Assembly (NCBI GenBank): GCA_029532415.1
Contig: JAQOTA010000069.1
Coordinates: forward strand, 2,232,001 to 2,296,000
Reading direction: 5' to 3'
DNA length: 64,000 nt
Origin: Marasmius tenuissimus
Taxonomy: Eukaryota > Basidiomycota > Agaricomycetes > Agaricales > Marasmiaceae
A program made the translations under genes and the position numbers. Position 1 is the stretch's first letter. Every line of letters starts with the position of its first letter. Below the pieces are notes generated by a model, which saw only the letters and a list, made by a program, of their open reading frames with translations, searched no databases and was not told the DNA's origin. Below are positions 33,929 to 45,353 of this stretch, piece by piece.

Positions 33929-36900
33929 CACCTTAGGCACCACTTGTGACAGGTGCCGAAGGCCTAATTGGGGGGGTTCTTTGTACGTGAGAAAGGGGCC
34001 TAAGAGGCCCCCGAATGATCGAGCTAATCGATGCCGTCACGTCTCTATTGCTGCTCACCACCACCGTCGACGAGCTCGATGCTCACCCCCTGGCAAAAAC
34101 CAGTCGGTCTCTCTCGAATCTATACCCTATAGCTCACACATCCTAAAATAACCCTTTCGACCTCTCCCCACTCACGACGACACAAATCATGGTAAATCAT
34201 TCGATTGCACGATCAGTTATACCTTCGCATCCCTGTCAACGCCCTCGATTCTCATCGAGGATGCGTCGGCGTCTCCGAAAAACCTTAGGATCACCCAGAG
34301 ACGTAGATTGCAGTCCATGGAACCTTCGTGTCACATCGTTCACCCTCTAGCTCGCCGAAATCTGGTAATTGTGCCGCTACCTCGATCAATGCTTCCTCGA
34401 AAATTCTAGTAATCCTTGTGGGGAATCAGCAGCGGTGCCTATGAGTTGATAGAACAAGTAATGAGGGGCTATCAACGAGAGCATACGGGAGTAGAACTGT
34501 TCGACTGCATAGGGTGAGTCTCAAGAATATGTCTACCAGTGTCACCGCTATGTGTACATACATCGCAGTGGTGCGGTCACTGTACAACTCTCCGCTCCTG
34601 GCTTTGCTCAACAGAACAGCAGCGACACAGATTGCTCATATCGACAGATTCACTCTCCACCAACCTCGAAATTTGCGGACCCCTCCACCCTTCGCAGACT
34701 GTCGCATCACCCGTCAACTGAGAACCGATTCTGCTTTCGTCCTGCTACGAGATTCTACCAACATTAGTTCAGCATACCCTTACTGTTTGAAAATGACCCA
34801 GGAATAATTTGCAGGGTTCCAACAAGAATACTGGTGTGTATGCTAATCCTCGATCGACTCCCAAGCTGAACTTCTCAAATCCCCGTCGATTAATCGACGC
34901 CTATCAACTGTTCTTTGTGGTTGGCCCAAAGCGACGATGGCGTCCATGCTAGTACTTGAGACTTGATTTCGCAGTATCAAGTCGAAGCAGATCAACGGAG
35001 GCTCTGGTCACATCGGCATAGGTCTTCTTGAACGCGGAGTCGGCACCCACCATATATTTCTGCCTCACCACCGCACTTCTGACTTGTCTTGACCTAGGAT
35101 CCTCAGTCCGACATGGTTTTATTAGCATTGCTTCAATTCAGTCTCGAAGTGAGCCTCCGTAAGCTGCCTAAACTTTGCTCTTCGCCTGGTCTACTCACAA
35201 GAAACACTGTCTGCGACTTATGTATCCAGGTTGGCATGCGGCTAGCATATGTTCACCGTGTCTATACACGTAGTATGTGGTTTGCCTAGTCTAGGATGAA
35301 TACCATCTCTTTTGTATTCTGTCCGTGAAGCTAATGAATCGAGAAAGTGACGAGGGATATGTTTTGATGGCTCGGATAACTTGGGCCCGAACAGCCGGAG
35401 ATCTCATTTGAGAACATAGATCTTATTTTGTACCTCCGATGAATACATATATCCGCTCTCAGCGTTGTGTAGACATCCCGGCATATGTCCTATCATGAAT
35501 GGCAATATTATGTAGATACCTCAGTCGAATTTCTTCGTAACGGCCAAACAGTTAATCTCGCCATTACCTGTAACGCCTTTGTTGGCAGTCCCCGCTCGAG
35601 TGGTTGTTACGACCATTTCAAAAAATCCCATATAAATACCATGTGTACTTTGACATATTTAGAGAGTCTCTCCGCCGTTGTTTTGACAAATTTCGATGAT
35701 GGGCCAGGTTAAAAAATAGGGGAGGTCGCCTGAGAGCACCGAAACATACCAACTCCCTGATTTTTGAGGTAAAACTCACGCATTACATATCTAGGAAGCG
35801 ATTTGGATTCGTATCAGGCTCAATCAAGCCGTTAGAATTTCAATATATAGTGCATCGGGTCAAGTAAGCAAGGGTAATGGCAGGTTCCAGGATGATGGTA
35901 GGCCGCCGTCAGCCGAAGACTCAGAAAACCTACGGTGGAGTTGATGAGAAAGAGTCCCGTAGGTCGTGCAAGGAGAGAAAAGTATTGGGATATACCAAGG
36001 AGAATACGGATGCTGGCGACACGATGATTGTGGCACAGAAGCTCCATGCGTCAAACCCTTGAATTCAAGGTTCACGAACTGAGGAGTTCAGTTGGAACGC
36101 CCAGCCGCAACCGCTATGTCCCAAGCAGCTCGCGTTACCCACATGACTTCTGGCAGTAAACCAGCCAGTAGTCATAAAAAGGTTGTTGGGCTAAGACAAC
36201 GGAAATATTGAGCGGGGGGGGGCAAAGCACGGACATCCATGAGTTAATTGATACACATTGTTTGGTTGGATTAACCTCGGGGTGAGGCTATAGCTATCAT
36301 GCTACAAGCAGCTTTGTGTGAGCAAGTGACAGAATATGCTGAGCCAGTCGAACTTATCGGATGCACGACGGAAATCCTAGATCAAGGGGGACGGGAAGTT
36401 GACGAAGCTGGTGAAGCTCTTAAAGAAAAAGCAAAGCTTCCGACGCATTCCGGGATTGGATAGTAGCTGTGACGGTATGTACAGCTCGTACTGCTTCGTT
36501 AAGCAAAGTCACAGCCAAAAGTCAATGATGGAGCGACGAGCGACGCGGAGGCGAGGCCAAATTTCAGCAAGCAGAGCCCAGAGGGGGTTACCGATGAGGG
36601 ACGAAGGGAAGGGTGAGTCCCGAGTGCTCAATATAGATCCATGGGGCATCCAAGGATTTTTCGGATGCACCGAAACATCCTCAACCATAGTCGAGGGCGT
36701 CCACGGTGGTATGGAGGTGCGACGAACAGCCGTACGAGCAAACAAACTGCAGCTAATGGTGTCGTCGAGAGTAGGGAGAACGATAATAAGTATTATTTTA
36801 TTTTCTGAGCTCCACAGGGTATAGTTGACATATCGACAAGGATTGAGGGCATCGACGGGTATGCGAAGGTGTAACGGACGGATCGTGCAATCGAATGATT

Positions 36901-37166
36901 TACCATGATTTGTGTCGTCGTGAGTGGGGAGAGGTCGAAAGGGTTATTTTAGGATGTGTGAGCTATAGGGTATAGATTCGAGAGAGACCGACTGGTTTTT
37001 GCCAGGGGGTGAGCATCGAGCTCGTCGACGGTGGTGGTGAGCAGCAATAGAGACGTGACGGCATCGATTAGCTCGATCATTCGGGGGCCTCTTAGGCCCC
37101 TTTCTCACGTACAAAGAACCCCCCCAATTAGGCCTTCGGCACCTGTCACAAGTGGTGCCTAAGGTG
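33929..37166. mobile_element. Long-TIR DNA transposon, 3238 bp, non-autonomous
   Basis: The outer 285 or so bases of each end (33929-34213 and about 36885-37166) are almost perfect inverted repeats beginning CACCTTAGGCACC. They are flanked by a perfect 8-bp duplication AGATCAAC (33921-33928 and 37167-37174). Similarity continues inward at lower identity to about 34335 on the left and about 36640 on the right, with roughly 145 unmatched bases in the right arm. The first 34 bases themselves form a hairpin (CCTTAGGCACC ... GGTGCCGAAGG). The 2.2-kb centre has no convincing transposase. An 8-bp duplication fits hAT or Kyakuja/Zisupton-type elements; arms this long are unusual for hAT and resemble Mutator or foldback elements. 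Family is unassigned. Confidence 0.9.
34336..36560. other. Interior of the long-TIR element
   Basis: About 2.2 kb with only scattered open frames, mostly low-complexity or short. No catalytic motif of hAT, Mutator, CACTA, KDZ or retroelement proteins was seen on either strand. Confidence 0.5.
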
Positions 37167-37174
37167 AGATCAAC

Positions 37175-38244
37175 TTGACGGTCAAACGTTTCTGGCTTTC
37201 ACCACAAAAGAAGGTAGTCCTATTTAGCCCTAATCGAACTGAAATATGAAGGAAGTAAGTACCTCAGATCAAGGATCTTTGATAACGCGTTGATACGGGT
37301 GAATTGGGTGGACGCGTTTGGCACAAGTGGCATGATCGGCACATGACCTAAATCTGAGGTCCAGCTTTACCCTGTCAGTCTGGAACTTCTTCAGGACCAC
37401 CCGAACCCTACACCGTCTCCCACCCGCCTGACAACGAATTCCGCCTTCGATTATATCTCCTATTACATAAATCTGACCAGAGGAAACCCCTTTGCCGCCT
37501 GATAACTGCTTGTCATCGTCTAGCTGTTGAAACGCTTCGCCGCTGATCGTCAAACGGATATGCGGATATTCAAGAAACTTGACTATGAAGTGAGCAGACC
37601 CTAGGTACATCCATCTAGTGGTTGTTAGGATGGCGGATTCGTGGCCTTTGGACCTAGAAAGTGGGGTGATTTGTCCTGAGTCCAAGGTTAGTACCAAATA
37701 GGATCGTACCATACAACGACGGTTCGAGGAAAAGCCAACGAATGAGGCGTCGGATCACAGATTCAGCCGTTCACCCGCTACGAAGCCGCCAGGCCTCCAA
37801 GGCTTGCAACCCTCCGGCCTCCAGCCCCCGAGCTCCCCTAGATCTCTTGTCCCCGTTCAATCGCTCGCTACATACTTATCACTGAAATGACGAAAGGACA
37901 GGTTCCGGCAAGCAATAGACGACACAAAGCCCTCGTCCCAGGTTATAATGGAGAGAGGCCTGATGCATGGATGGTCCAAGATGGCTTACCATGTCTCGTA
38001 CACCTGGCGTTAGTCATCTGAAGATCAGTGGTGACGCAATTCAATGGAATTGGCATATCCTTCCTACTTAAATAAGTAGCAAATCTCAATCGCACTTTCT
38101 GCTCATGATCAATACTGCTAGTAATCATACATGTGGTACTAGTGGACGAAGTAGAAGTTAACAATCATAGACGAACAATAGGCACTTTGGCCTTACTACC
38201 ACTTGCTAGCGCTGTCGGCGCTCATGCGCCATGGCTCTTCAAGC
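37175..38244. other. Flank of the transposase gene, with dispersed repeat B
   Basis: This contains direct repeat B (37587-37889) and a 147-codon minus-strand open frame (37269-37712) that overlaps it and is not recognisable. It may include the 3' end of the Tnp2-like element, but no CACTA-type terminus was identified. Confidence 0.4.
37587..37889 (+). repeat. Dispersed direct repeat B, about 303 bp
   Basis: The second copy of the repeat at 27700-27986, in the same orientation, with small indels near its end (an extra GGCCTCC-type unit around 37795-37830). It lies between the long-TIR element and the Tnp2-like transposase gene. Confidence 0.7.
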
Positions 38245-41200
38245 TCAATCTCCAAGTTCTTCATCGTCGCCGAATATGATATCAGCAACCCCCTCACGAT
38301 CTGACCAGGTCTCCCGAATCTGTTAGTCGGTATGACGATATGCAGTCGAGGGAGGACCTACTCGGGATAACGATACCACAGCTGCAACCGTCTGACCTTC
38401 CCATTGAATATCGCATTTGGCAAAATGCACCTTGAGCTCACAAGCCTTTATTATCTGGATGTCGTTCTCGTAATTTGTGCTCCATAGGCTTGCTTGCAGA
38501 ATCGGGTACTGTCGATAGGGGTCGAAGGAAATGTTTGCTTTGCGATGCCTCCGGACAAGAGCATATGTCAGGCCCTCGTCGTCTTGTAGCATCTTTTCAA
38601 CTACAGCGGGAATACCGCCTATCATCACCTGCGCATTTCCGTGGTGAAAACTTTTTGTTGAGTAATTGACTCCTCCTTGTGTAGTGCGAGTGATAAGTTG
38701 AATCTTGGAAGGCCTTTTCAGCCCTTGTGCATCGAACATACAAGCTAATTCGATCGGGAGCGGTCTCCAGTTTGACTTCAGAGTCTGGGCCGCTGATTGC
38801 GATCCTGTGTCATCCTGTTCGCCAAACCAGGACTTGGAAAGCTCTGAGATGTCTTTCGTCAGCGTCCCTCTCGGATCGGGATTCAACACACGGCTGAACG
38901 GTGCCATAATGGATCTCAAGGATTCGGGAACATTCATCCTCAGAAAAAATGCCTGCAGTCGTGCTCGCTGCGAATAGCTCCTCGCGATTGTCTCCTCATA
39001 TTCACCTGCAAGGTTTCAGAACTTCGTCTGTCAAAATCACCAACTACTCACCTGGTTTATGATTGGTAGGGATCCGCTGAAGCCCTCCGATCATCCGTTC
39101 CATCGCAAATGCCCACCAGGAATGAACTGGACCGAACATAAGCATGAATTCGTGTAAATGCATTGCACAATGGTGATTTGGATGGAGGTTGTATTCGGGT
39201 AGCAGACGCGTAAGTCCTTCGAGGTAACCAGTCATGAGGGTGTGGTACTTGTCCGCATGGCCTTGAGATATTACTCGTGAGGTAGCAACGATGACCGCAG
39301 AGACGAGCATCATAGTCACATCAAGCATTTCCTTCCGTCGGTTCGTCGAAGTGCTTCCTGAACTTGTAGACCATAGCCGAATCAAGCTTATCACCAAGTG
39401 AAGAGTTGCGAACATTCTCCACTGGTCGGCCTTCATCTTACCATGACCATGACTCGAGCTGGGTACGGGAGTAACCCATGATGGCTTGATCGTCTTCGAA
39501 ATATCTTCTTGTATCTCTTCAATTTCCCCTTTGGAGAGACGTGCGTTGTCCACAACATCGAGAAGCGGCGTCGAGGACTGTTTTTGTCGGATTCGCTTCC
39601 CGGGCCAACCCCTTTTTAGTTCCATGTGGGGTAACGACGATTTGTCCATTCACTCACCCAATCGAATAACTTCTCCGCCAGAATCCTCCCTGCCTCACGC
39701 TTTCCCAGTCGTTGATTCTTCCTTTCGCTATTGTTAGCAGGTAACTCCCCGCCCGTCTCGCCGGGATATAGGTCCAGAGTCGTCATCTCCGGACCATAAT
39801 TCCTTGAGTTATTTCGCAAACTCCGGTAAAGGAATTCTAGCACGTTTTTCCGCCTCTTACTCAAGTACCCCCGAAGTTCCTCTCGATTACTCGGATCTTT
39901 GAGTCCCTGCCAGCCGAATCTTCCAAAGCGGTTGATTACTTGGTTCAAGCCTAACAAGAAAGCGCTGTCGTTCCGCGGGGCATCGCTGCCGACAATATCG
40001 GCCCACTTCAGCTCCTCCTTAGCTTCGTTGATCTATTGGTAAAAAACGTATGATCAATACTACCTCATCAAGGACCCGCATTCTACGTACCAAGTCCATA
40101 ATTCTTACGGCAAGCGTGTCGCGGGTCAGCTCGCTCACTTCGTTGGGTGACAATGTAAATGTCTCGCCAGAAGTCCGGACCACCAAGGTGTTGACTAGGT
40201 ATTCGAGAGAGGGGAGCATTTGAGCTTTCTTCCAACTCTTCAGCAAACGTACACGGTCCCCAGGCCCAACATGTCCTTCCAGTTCCTTGATGATCTTGGA
40301 CAAGTTTTTTCCGAATTGGTTGTCGTCGTGGAGTGTCCCCGCATCTTTTGAACCCGTTTCCGAAAGGACTACACGAAAAACCTTTTCATTCGGGATTTTC
40401 TGCCCGGGTCTGGGGCTTCTCTTGGCAGACTTGTCCTTCGCCTTGTCAATTCCGGGTTGATAATCCAGGATCGATCGACAGTGCTCCTGCAGCAATCCAA
40501 GAAAAAGGTTGTGCATAGGATCGACAACAACCATTGAGACAGGATCAAAGTATGGCAGGCGAAGGAGCTCTGACCACCGTACCCCATAGCGACGAAAAAT
40601 GTCTGCTCGCGCCTTTTCGCTGGTGGCATCCCTCTCACTGGTTGCAATGCGGCGCACCTCATCTGGACTACGAGGGGTCCAGTGATCGTAGTCCAGCCTG
40701 TTGTACCGAGCCGGACGTTCTGCCTCTGGGTCAAGACGATCGTCCAGCCTGCACCAACACCGGGAACAATAGCATCTATGGTTGTGAGCTCCCAGTCTCA
40801 GTAGCTTTCTGGCAGCCGGTAGATCGCAAACCACCAGAACGAGTGCGATGAGGACGAGCCTGCCAGATTGGTGATCCGCCGTCCTCGTGAACCATACCCC
40901 ATCCCAAAAAAGAAGGAGCACATCGACCAAAGGTCGCAAGTAGTTATTGACATGGGTCACAGGAGGCTCTGGGCTCGGAATTATGCCGGCAAGGAATAGG
41001 TTTTCGGCACGGTATCGAAGGTCGAGGGGAAGACTCATACAAGTCATAGCTAGGAGACCAACCGAGAGTTTCTTCCCAGCCTGCTTGTTAGTTAGAGGAT
41101 TGAAAAAGTCAAGACCCAGGGAAAAAAGATATCGGCCCTCCTCGGGGTTTGTGGGAGACTGGCGGGGGTGGGGATCAACGAAGAGCTTTCCGTCTCTGTC

Positions 41201-42556
41201 GTAGAAACGGCGGAGAAAAGATGCTTGGAAGATATCCTCGATGCCTTCAGCATCCGGGATCCTCTTCTCGCGCGAACTATCCATGGCCTTTTCAAACTTG
41301 GGTCGAGAAAGGATCTCTCCAATCCACTCTTTGAGATCAAATGTGATGAACGGTCGAATTGGGACCTTAATGGAGGCTTCTCTGATGGTTTTCGAGCGTA
41401 GAAGCAGCGCTTTGCAGCGGCTATTCCTACGCGAGCCCAACAAAGTCCCACATGTTGATGGATATCCATTAACGCCCCAGCGACCCTCATCTCTGGCATG
41501 GAGTTGGTGGCATGATGGACATGTCGCGTAGATCTCGTAGCAACCTTCCAAGTGAAGCTGCTGGATCGCGCTACGTTCGTCCCTAGGAAGACGGCCAACA
41601 ACTTTCAGCCACATACTGTTTAGCGGCACGCCAATGGCTTGCTGAATGGCTGAATGGACTACTATGGATACCACGTCAAGGATCCACGTGCACCCACGCC
41701 GGGAAAATCCGAGAACGATGCGACAAACTGCAACCATGAATATAGCCGCAGCAATGAAACCATAATGGGGAAGAAGCTCTGCATAATGGTGCTCTGCAAC
41801 GCTCGTTTATTACACTCGTCGGCAACGAGAAACATTTCACTCACCAGTGGTGACCATGCGGCTTGGAGGTAAATCTGGTGCCTGTGCACCGACGCCTGAA
41901 AGTCCCTCGCCTTGCTCGGAAGACTTCCTGACCCTACTCCAGTACCGCTTCTCATCCTTGAGAATATCGAATGCACCCTCGAATTCTAACAGAACCTCAT
42001 CTCGCAAGGCCATGGCAGACGTGGATCTGACCCGATGAGACTTCAAAAGCCCCCGCAAAGACTTGTAAAGTGCATCTATCTCCAGCTTGCACCTCCGAAA
42101 CTCATGGCATGTTTGATCCACTGAGTAGTTGGCGCTGTTATCGGAGAAAGAGCTGCGTCGGGGTATCTGTTTCAACAGAACGCCTAGCTTATCTTTGAAT
42201 CCCCCAATCGCGTCTATACAGTCTTGCGAGCGGGTAGTAGTACAAGAATCTGAATGATCGTCATACGAAGATGCGGAGGTTGCGCCAGTGAGAGTTATCT
42301 TCTCAAGACGGCGCACGAGACATTCTTCGTCGTTCTGTAAAATTTCGTTCTTCCGATCAATCACTCCTTTCATCATATTCCGGGTTGCTTCGACTCGAAG
42401 ACGGCCTTCTTCGTCCCTACGATGCTTCCTGAATATTGCTGGATTTTGAATGACTTTTCCAGGTCTCCCATCCTTTAAGCGACTTTCTATGCACCTATGC
42501 TCGACACACGCGCAGATATTGGGAATGGCGTGTGGAGACCCAGTCGTTGAAGCCAT
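38245..42556 (-). CDS. Tnp2/CACTA-like transposase, about 1350 aa, apparently intact
   Basis: Six exons (42556-41845, 41793-40091, 40032-39658, 39595-39052, 39005-38362, 38319-38245) total 4053 nt, exactly 1351 codons, with all introns GT-AG (42-62 nt). The N-terminus has a Cys/His cluster (ICACVEHRCIESRLKDG) before a helical region. The core shows FSLGLDFFNPLTNKQAGKK, LAGIIPSPEPPVTHVNNYL with LRPLVDVLL, CDLPAARKLLRLGAHNHRC with a C-x2-C knuckle, and the hallmark DPMHNLFLGLLQEH. Downstream come KPSWVTPVPSSS with ADQWRMFATLHLVISLIRLW and LMFGPVHSWWAFAMERMIGG, as in basidiomycete Tnp2-like proteins. The C-terminus is acidic (FGDDEELGD). By family knowledge this is the cut-and-paste transposase of a CACTA-type element. 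Element termini were not found. Confidence 0.9.
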
Positions 42557-44080
42557 CGAGCCTCTGTTATACCGTGCTCGTGAGTGAGAGATCACCCTCA
42601 GCACTTTCAATAAACGTCAAGTCGAGGATACGCACCTGGATTGACGCCGCTGTATTGCGGACAGGAGATCCTCATTTTGATGTGGTGCAATCAACACCCT
42701 TTTATGCGAAACTCCAATACCTAAAGTCCTTTGAGCATTCGTATATCGCGCGAGTTGTTGAGTAACTTTGGACTTTGGGGGAATTTCCTTATCTAGTATT
42801 GCGCACTTCAGAAAAGAGAAAGACGGGGAATGCCAAGTTCGGGGTCCTGGTGCAGGACCCGGAGAGTCTAGAATACAGACACCATCGAACTGAAGATAAC
42901 CCCAAATAGATCAAAGGGCCATTTTCAGGGGCAAAAATGCAAAAAATGTCCTTCAACCGAATCAGTTGCTTCATTATGAGATTGTCAAGCGGACATGGCC
43001 ATGTTCCACTGTACCGTCGGAGTGGAGGCCACGTCGACGAGTCTCGTCTTAGGTTTAGGAAGATTTAGTACGCCGCGATATGAGTCGTGTTGAGAGTATA
43101 CCTACGCCGCCAACACTGACTGTACTCCGTGGCCTCTAGACTGTGACCGTCCCAACTCCTTCGTCCGACATCACAAGAACTTTGACTGTACCCCGCCGTG
43201 TAACAAATCCTTCCTTCCTTCCGTAATACTGGGGATTGATAGTGTCGGATGGGTAAACAGCAATTGTACCGTAACCTGGGACGAATCTGTGGAGGAATCA
43301 TCTTGTAGTCTGCCCGGATAGCGACAATCAAACATTCCCCAAGACCCATGATTGGAAATAGGTCCATACGAGCGCACGACATGAAGCTTGACGGGGCACA
43401 GCTTGAGGAAGACTGCTTAGTACGGGCGTGATTTGTAGCTCTGACTATGTCTTGTCATAAACTGGATATATCTCTACGACTCAACGCGAGGTGCCGAGCG
43501 CATGTAGATGTCTGTAAGATGCGAATTCCACTCATTCGACAAGACATTGTGGCCGCAAGAACGACGTTGCTTTCGACACCATTGCCCAGCAGTCCATTCC
43601 GAGCTGTGTGCAAAGACGGAAGCCCCTCGGTCCTTCAAACCTCAAACGCCACGTGCTCCCGACTGTTGACACAAAGCCTCCCCAATCTCCATCGGCCTCG
43701 GCGAACTTTTATTTGTCCCACTCGTTACATCGACTTAATCCCGTCTAAGATCACTAGCGATGTTTCTGAAGGAAGTCTATGTCCCGGGAGAACTCGGGTG
43801 GGTATCAGAGTGGGAGCTGTCGATATGAACAATAGGGCTGCGATGGGCGAGGAAATTTTGCAACGTTCTGATTGGGAGGCATGGCAATTTCTAAAAACTC
43901 AGTGAAACTCAAGTTCTTCGGATACGGTCACTGTAAGTGGTGCCCGTCGTCGTTGAATGAGAGGAATTCATGAGCGATGGGGCAGCTCAAGGACAAGGCT
44001 TCTGCTGGTGTCGAAGTAAGCTTGAGCCTATCCAATAACAGCGGTAGGTCGGGCTGGGGGCAATGCCAACGAGGAACTGG
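42557..44080. other. No supportable gene
   Basis: The upstream flank of the Tnp2-like gene. A 152-codon plus-strand frame at 43447-43905 has no recognisable content and is not called. Confidence 0.4.
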
Positions 44081-44082
44081 TG

Positions 44083-44850
44083 TTAATTCTCGCTATGTGT
44101 GGGTTTAAGATCATAGCTAGACGAAAGTAGGGGGGGCACAACTATACCTGTAGAGTGCGTGAGCCCGTTTGAGTCGCCTGACGCATCCACCACGTTGGTA
44201 GCAGTAACGCGAGCGCGTTTTCTTCGATTTTTTTGAGCCCGACATCTGTTATAAGGTTCTGCGTTCATCGGACAACGCTGTTGCTGCCGACGTCGTATTG
44301 TCGCTCAGAGCAACATCTGAGTGCGTGCGTATACCCTCAACGTTCCATCTCCTTTGAGTTGTATCCAATCCCTGTCCAGAAGGCTGGGTCAATCTTTAGA
44401 AACGACGGAAAGAGAATGTAATGATTGCTCACCAAAATTGTCCGAGCGATTCCAACCCCTAAAGCATAGAGACACCAGTTAAGAGCGCCAGCAGGCGAGT
44501 AACCAGATGACTTCGGCTTCACCAATCGTGAACTTCCTTTCAGTATCCAGTAAATCCGCGAGGCCGTCAAAACTCCATGATTTCATCAACCCTCCTCAAT
44601 CGCTCGACCTTGCCCTCTTCCTATACCAATGCAGCAAGCTCGCGAGACCCAATCGAGACGCAACGGCTGAGAACAAATCTGAGTTGAGGTTCGTGTCATA
44701 GGGATCGCTTTCATCAGTGGCAAGTTCCTTGGATGGCTAGAGCGAGGCAGAAGTGATGGGGAGATCGTGTGAAGATGATCTCAAGAGAAAGTGAGCTGAA
44801 AGAACAGAGGCATGACATCGGGGGACAAATGCCATGCCAATGCTGGAGTT
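44083..44850 (-). pseudogene. Decayed paralogue of the 6-kb gene
   Basis: Minus-strand sequence resembles the gene at 6106-6834 along several blocks. Examples are TCTCGA(T/C)TGGGTCTCG, a helix corresponding to GRYKKERDRATEEG (here HWYRKRARSSD followed by a stop), and a block corresponding to KESSCLPTIALSWILF (here KSSGYSPAGALNWCLY). The 5' exon block (GTGATGGG, GTGAGCTGAAA, GACATCG) is also matched around 44750-44825. Stops and frame changes separate the blocks, so it cannot encode the full protein. Confidence 0.6.
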
Positions 44851-45353
44851 ACAAGGCCTAGATCTGGCTGCGAGGAGCAGGCTCCTAAATGGGACCACCG
44901 CAGGTTTATTCAATAATAATACGTCTTACATCTGGCAAATCAAGTTTTGTTTGTAGTTATTTGGTGATGTCGTTTCAACATTTCCACTTGACCTCGTCGT
45001 CTTCGACAGCGAGCAGCTCAGTCTTCCATACTTTCTCTCAAATACTGCGTGCTGAGCCCCTAAGACAGTGCAGGGGCGGAGCTCCGCCTATCTCAAGTAG
45101 ACTTTCGAATTTCACGCTCGAATCCTTGGGTCGTAAACGACACATTGCCAGTTTTACACAGTGATCAGTGGTTCAGTTCCCAGTTCAGTTGATATTACCC
45201 TCACTTGGGGGTCTGTCACTGCAGATACCTCGCTCTGGGACCCACACGACTCTTCGAGTGCGAGAACGAGAACTTGAGAAAGTAGTTTAGAAGACACCGT
45301 TTCGTTAACATTCTTAAGTACAACCAGCCTTCTCCCAACAGTCTCCAAGAAGA

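Noticed and set aside
37269..37712. 147-codon minus-strand protein next to the Tnp2-like gene
   Set aside because: It overlaps dispersed repeat B, and the corresponding frame is not kept in repeat A, so it is probably a chance frame.
43447..43905. 152-codon plus-strand gene
   Set aside because: No domain, no intron support and no homologous copy in the window; kept as unassigned.
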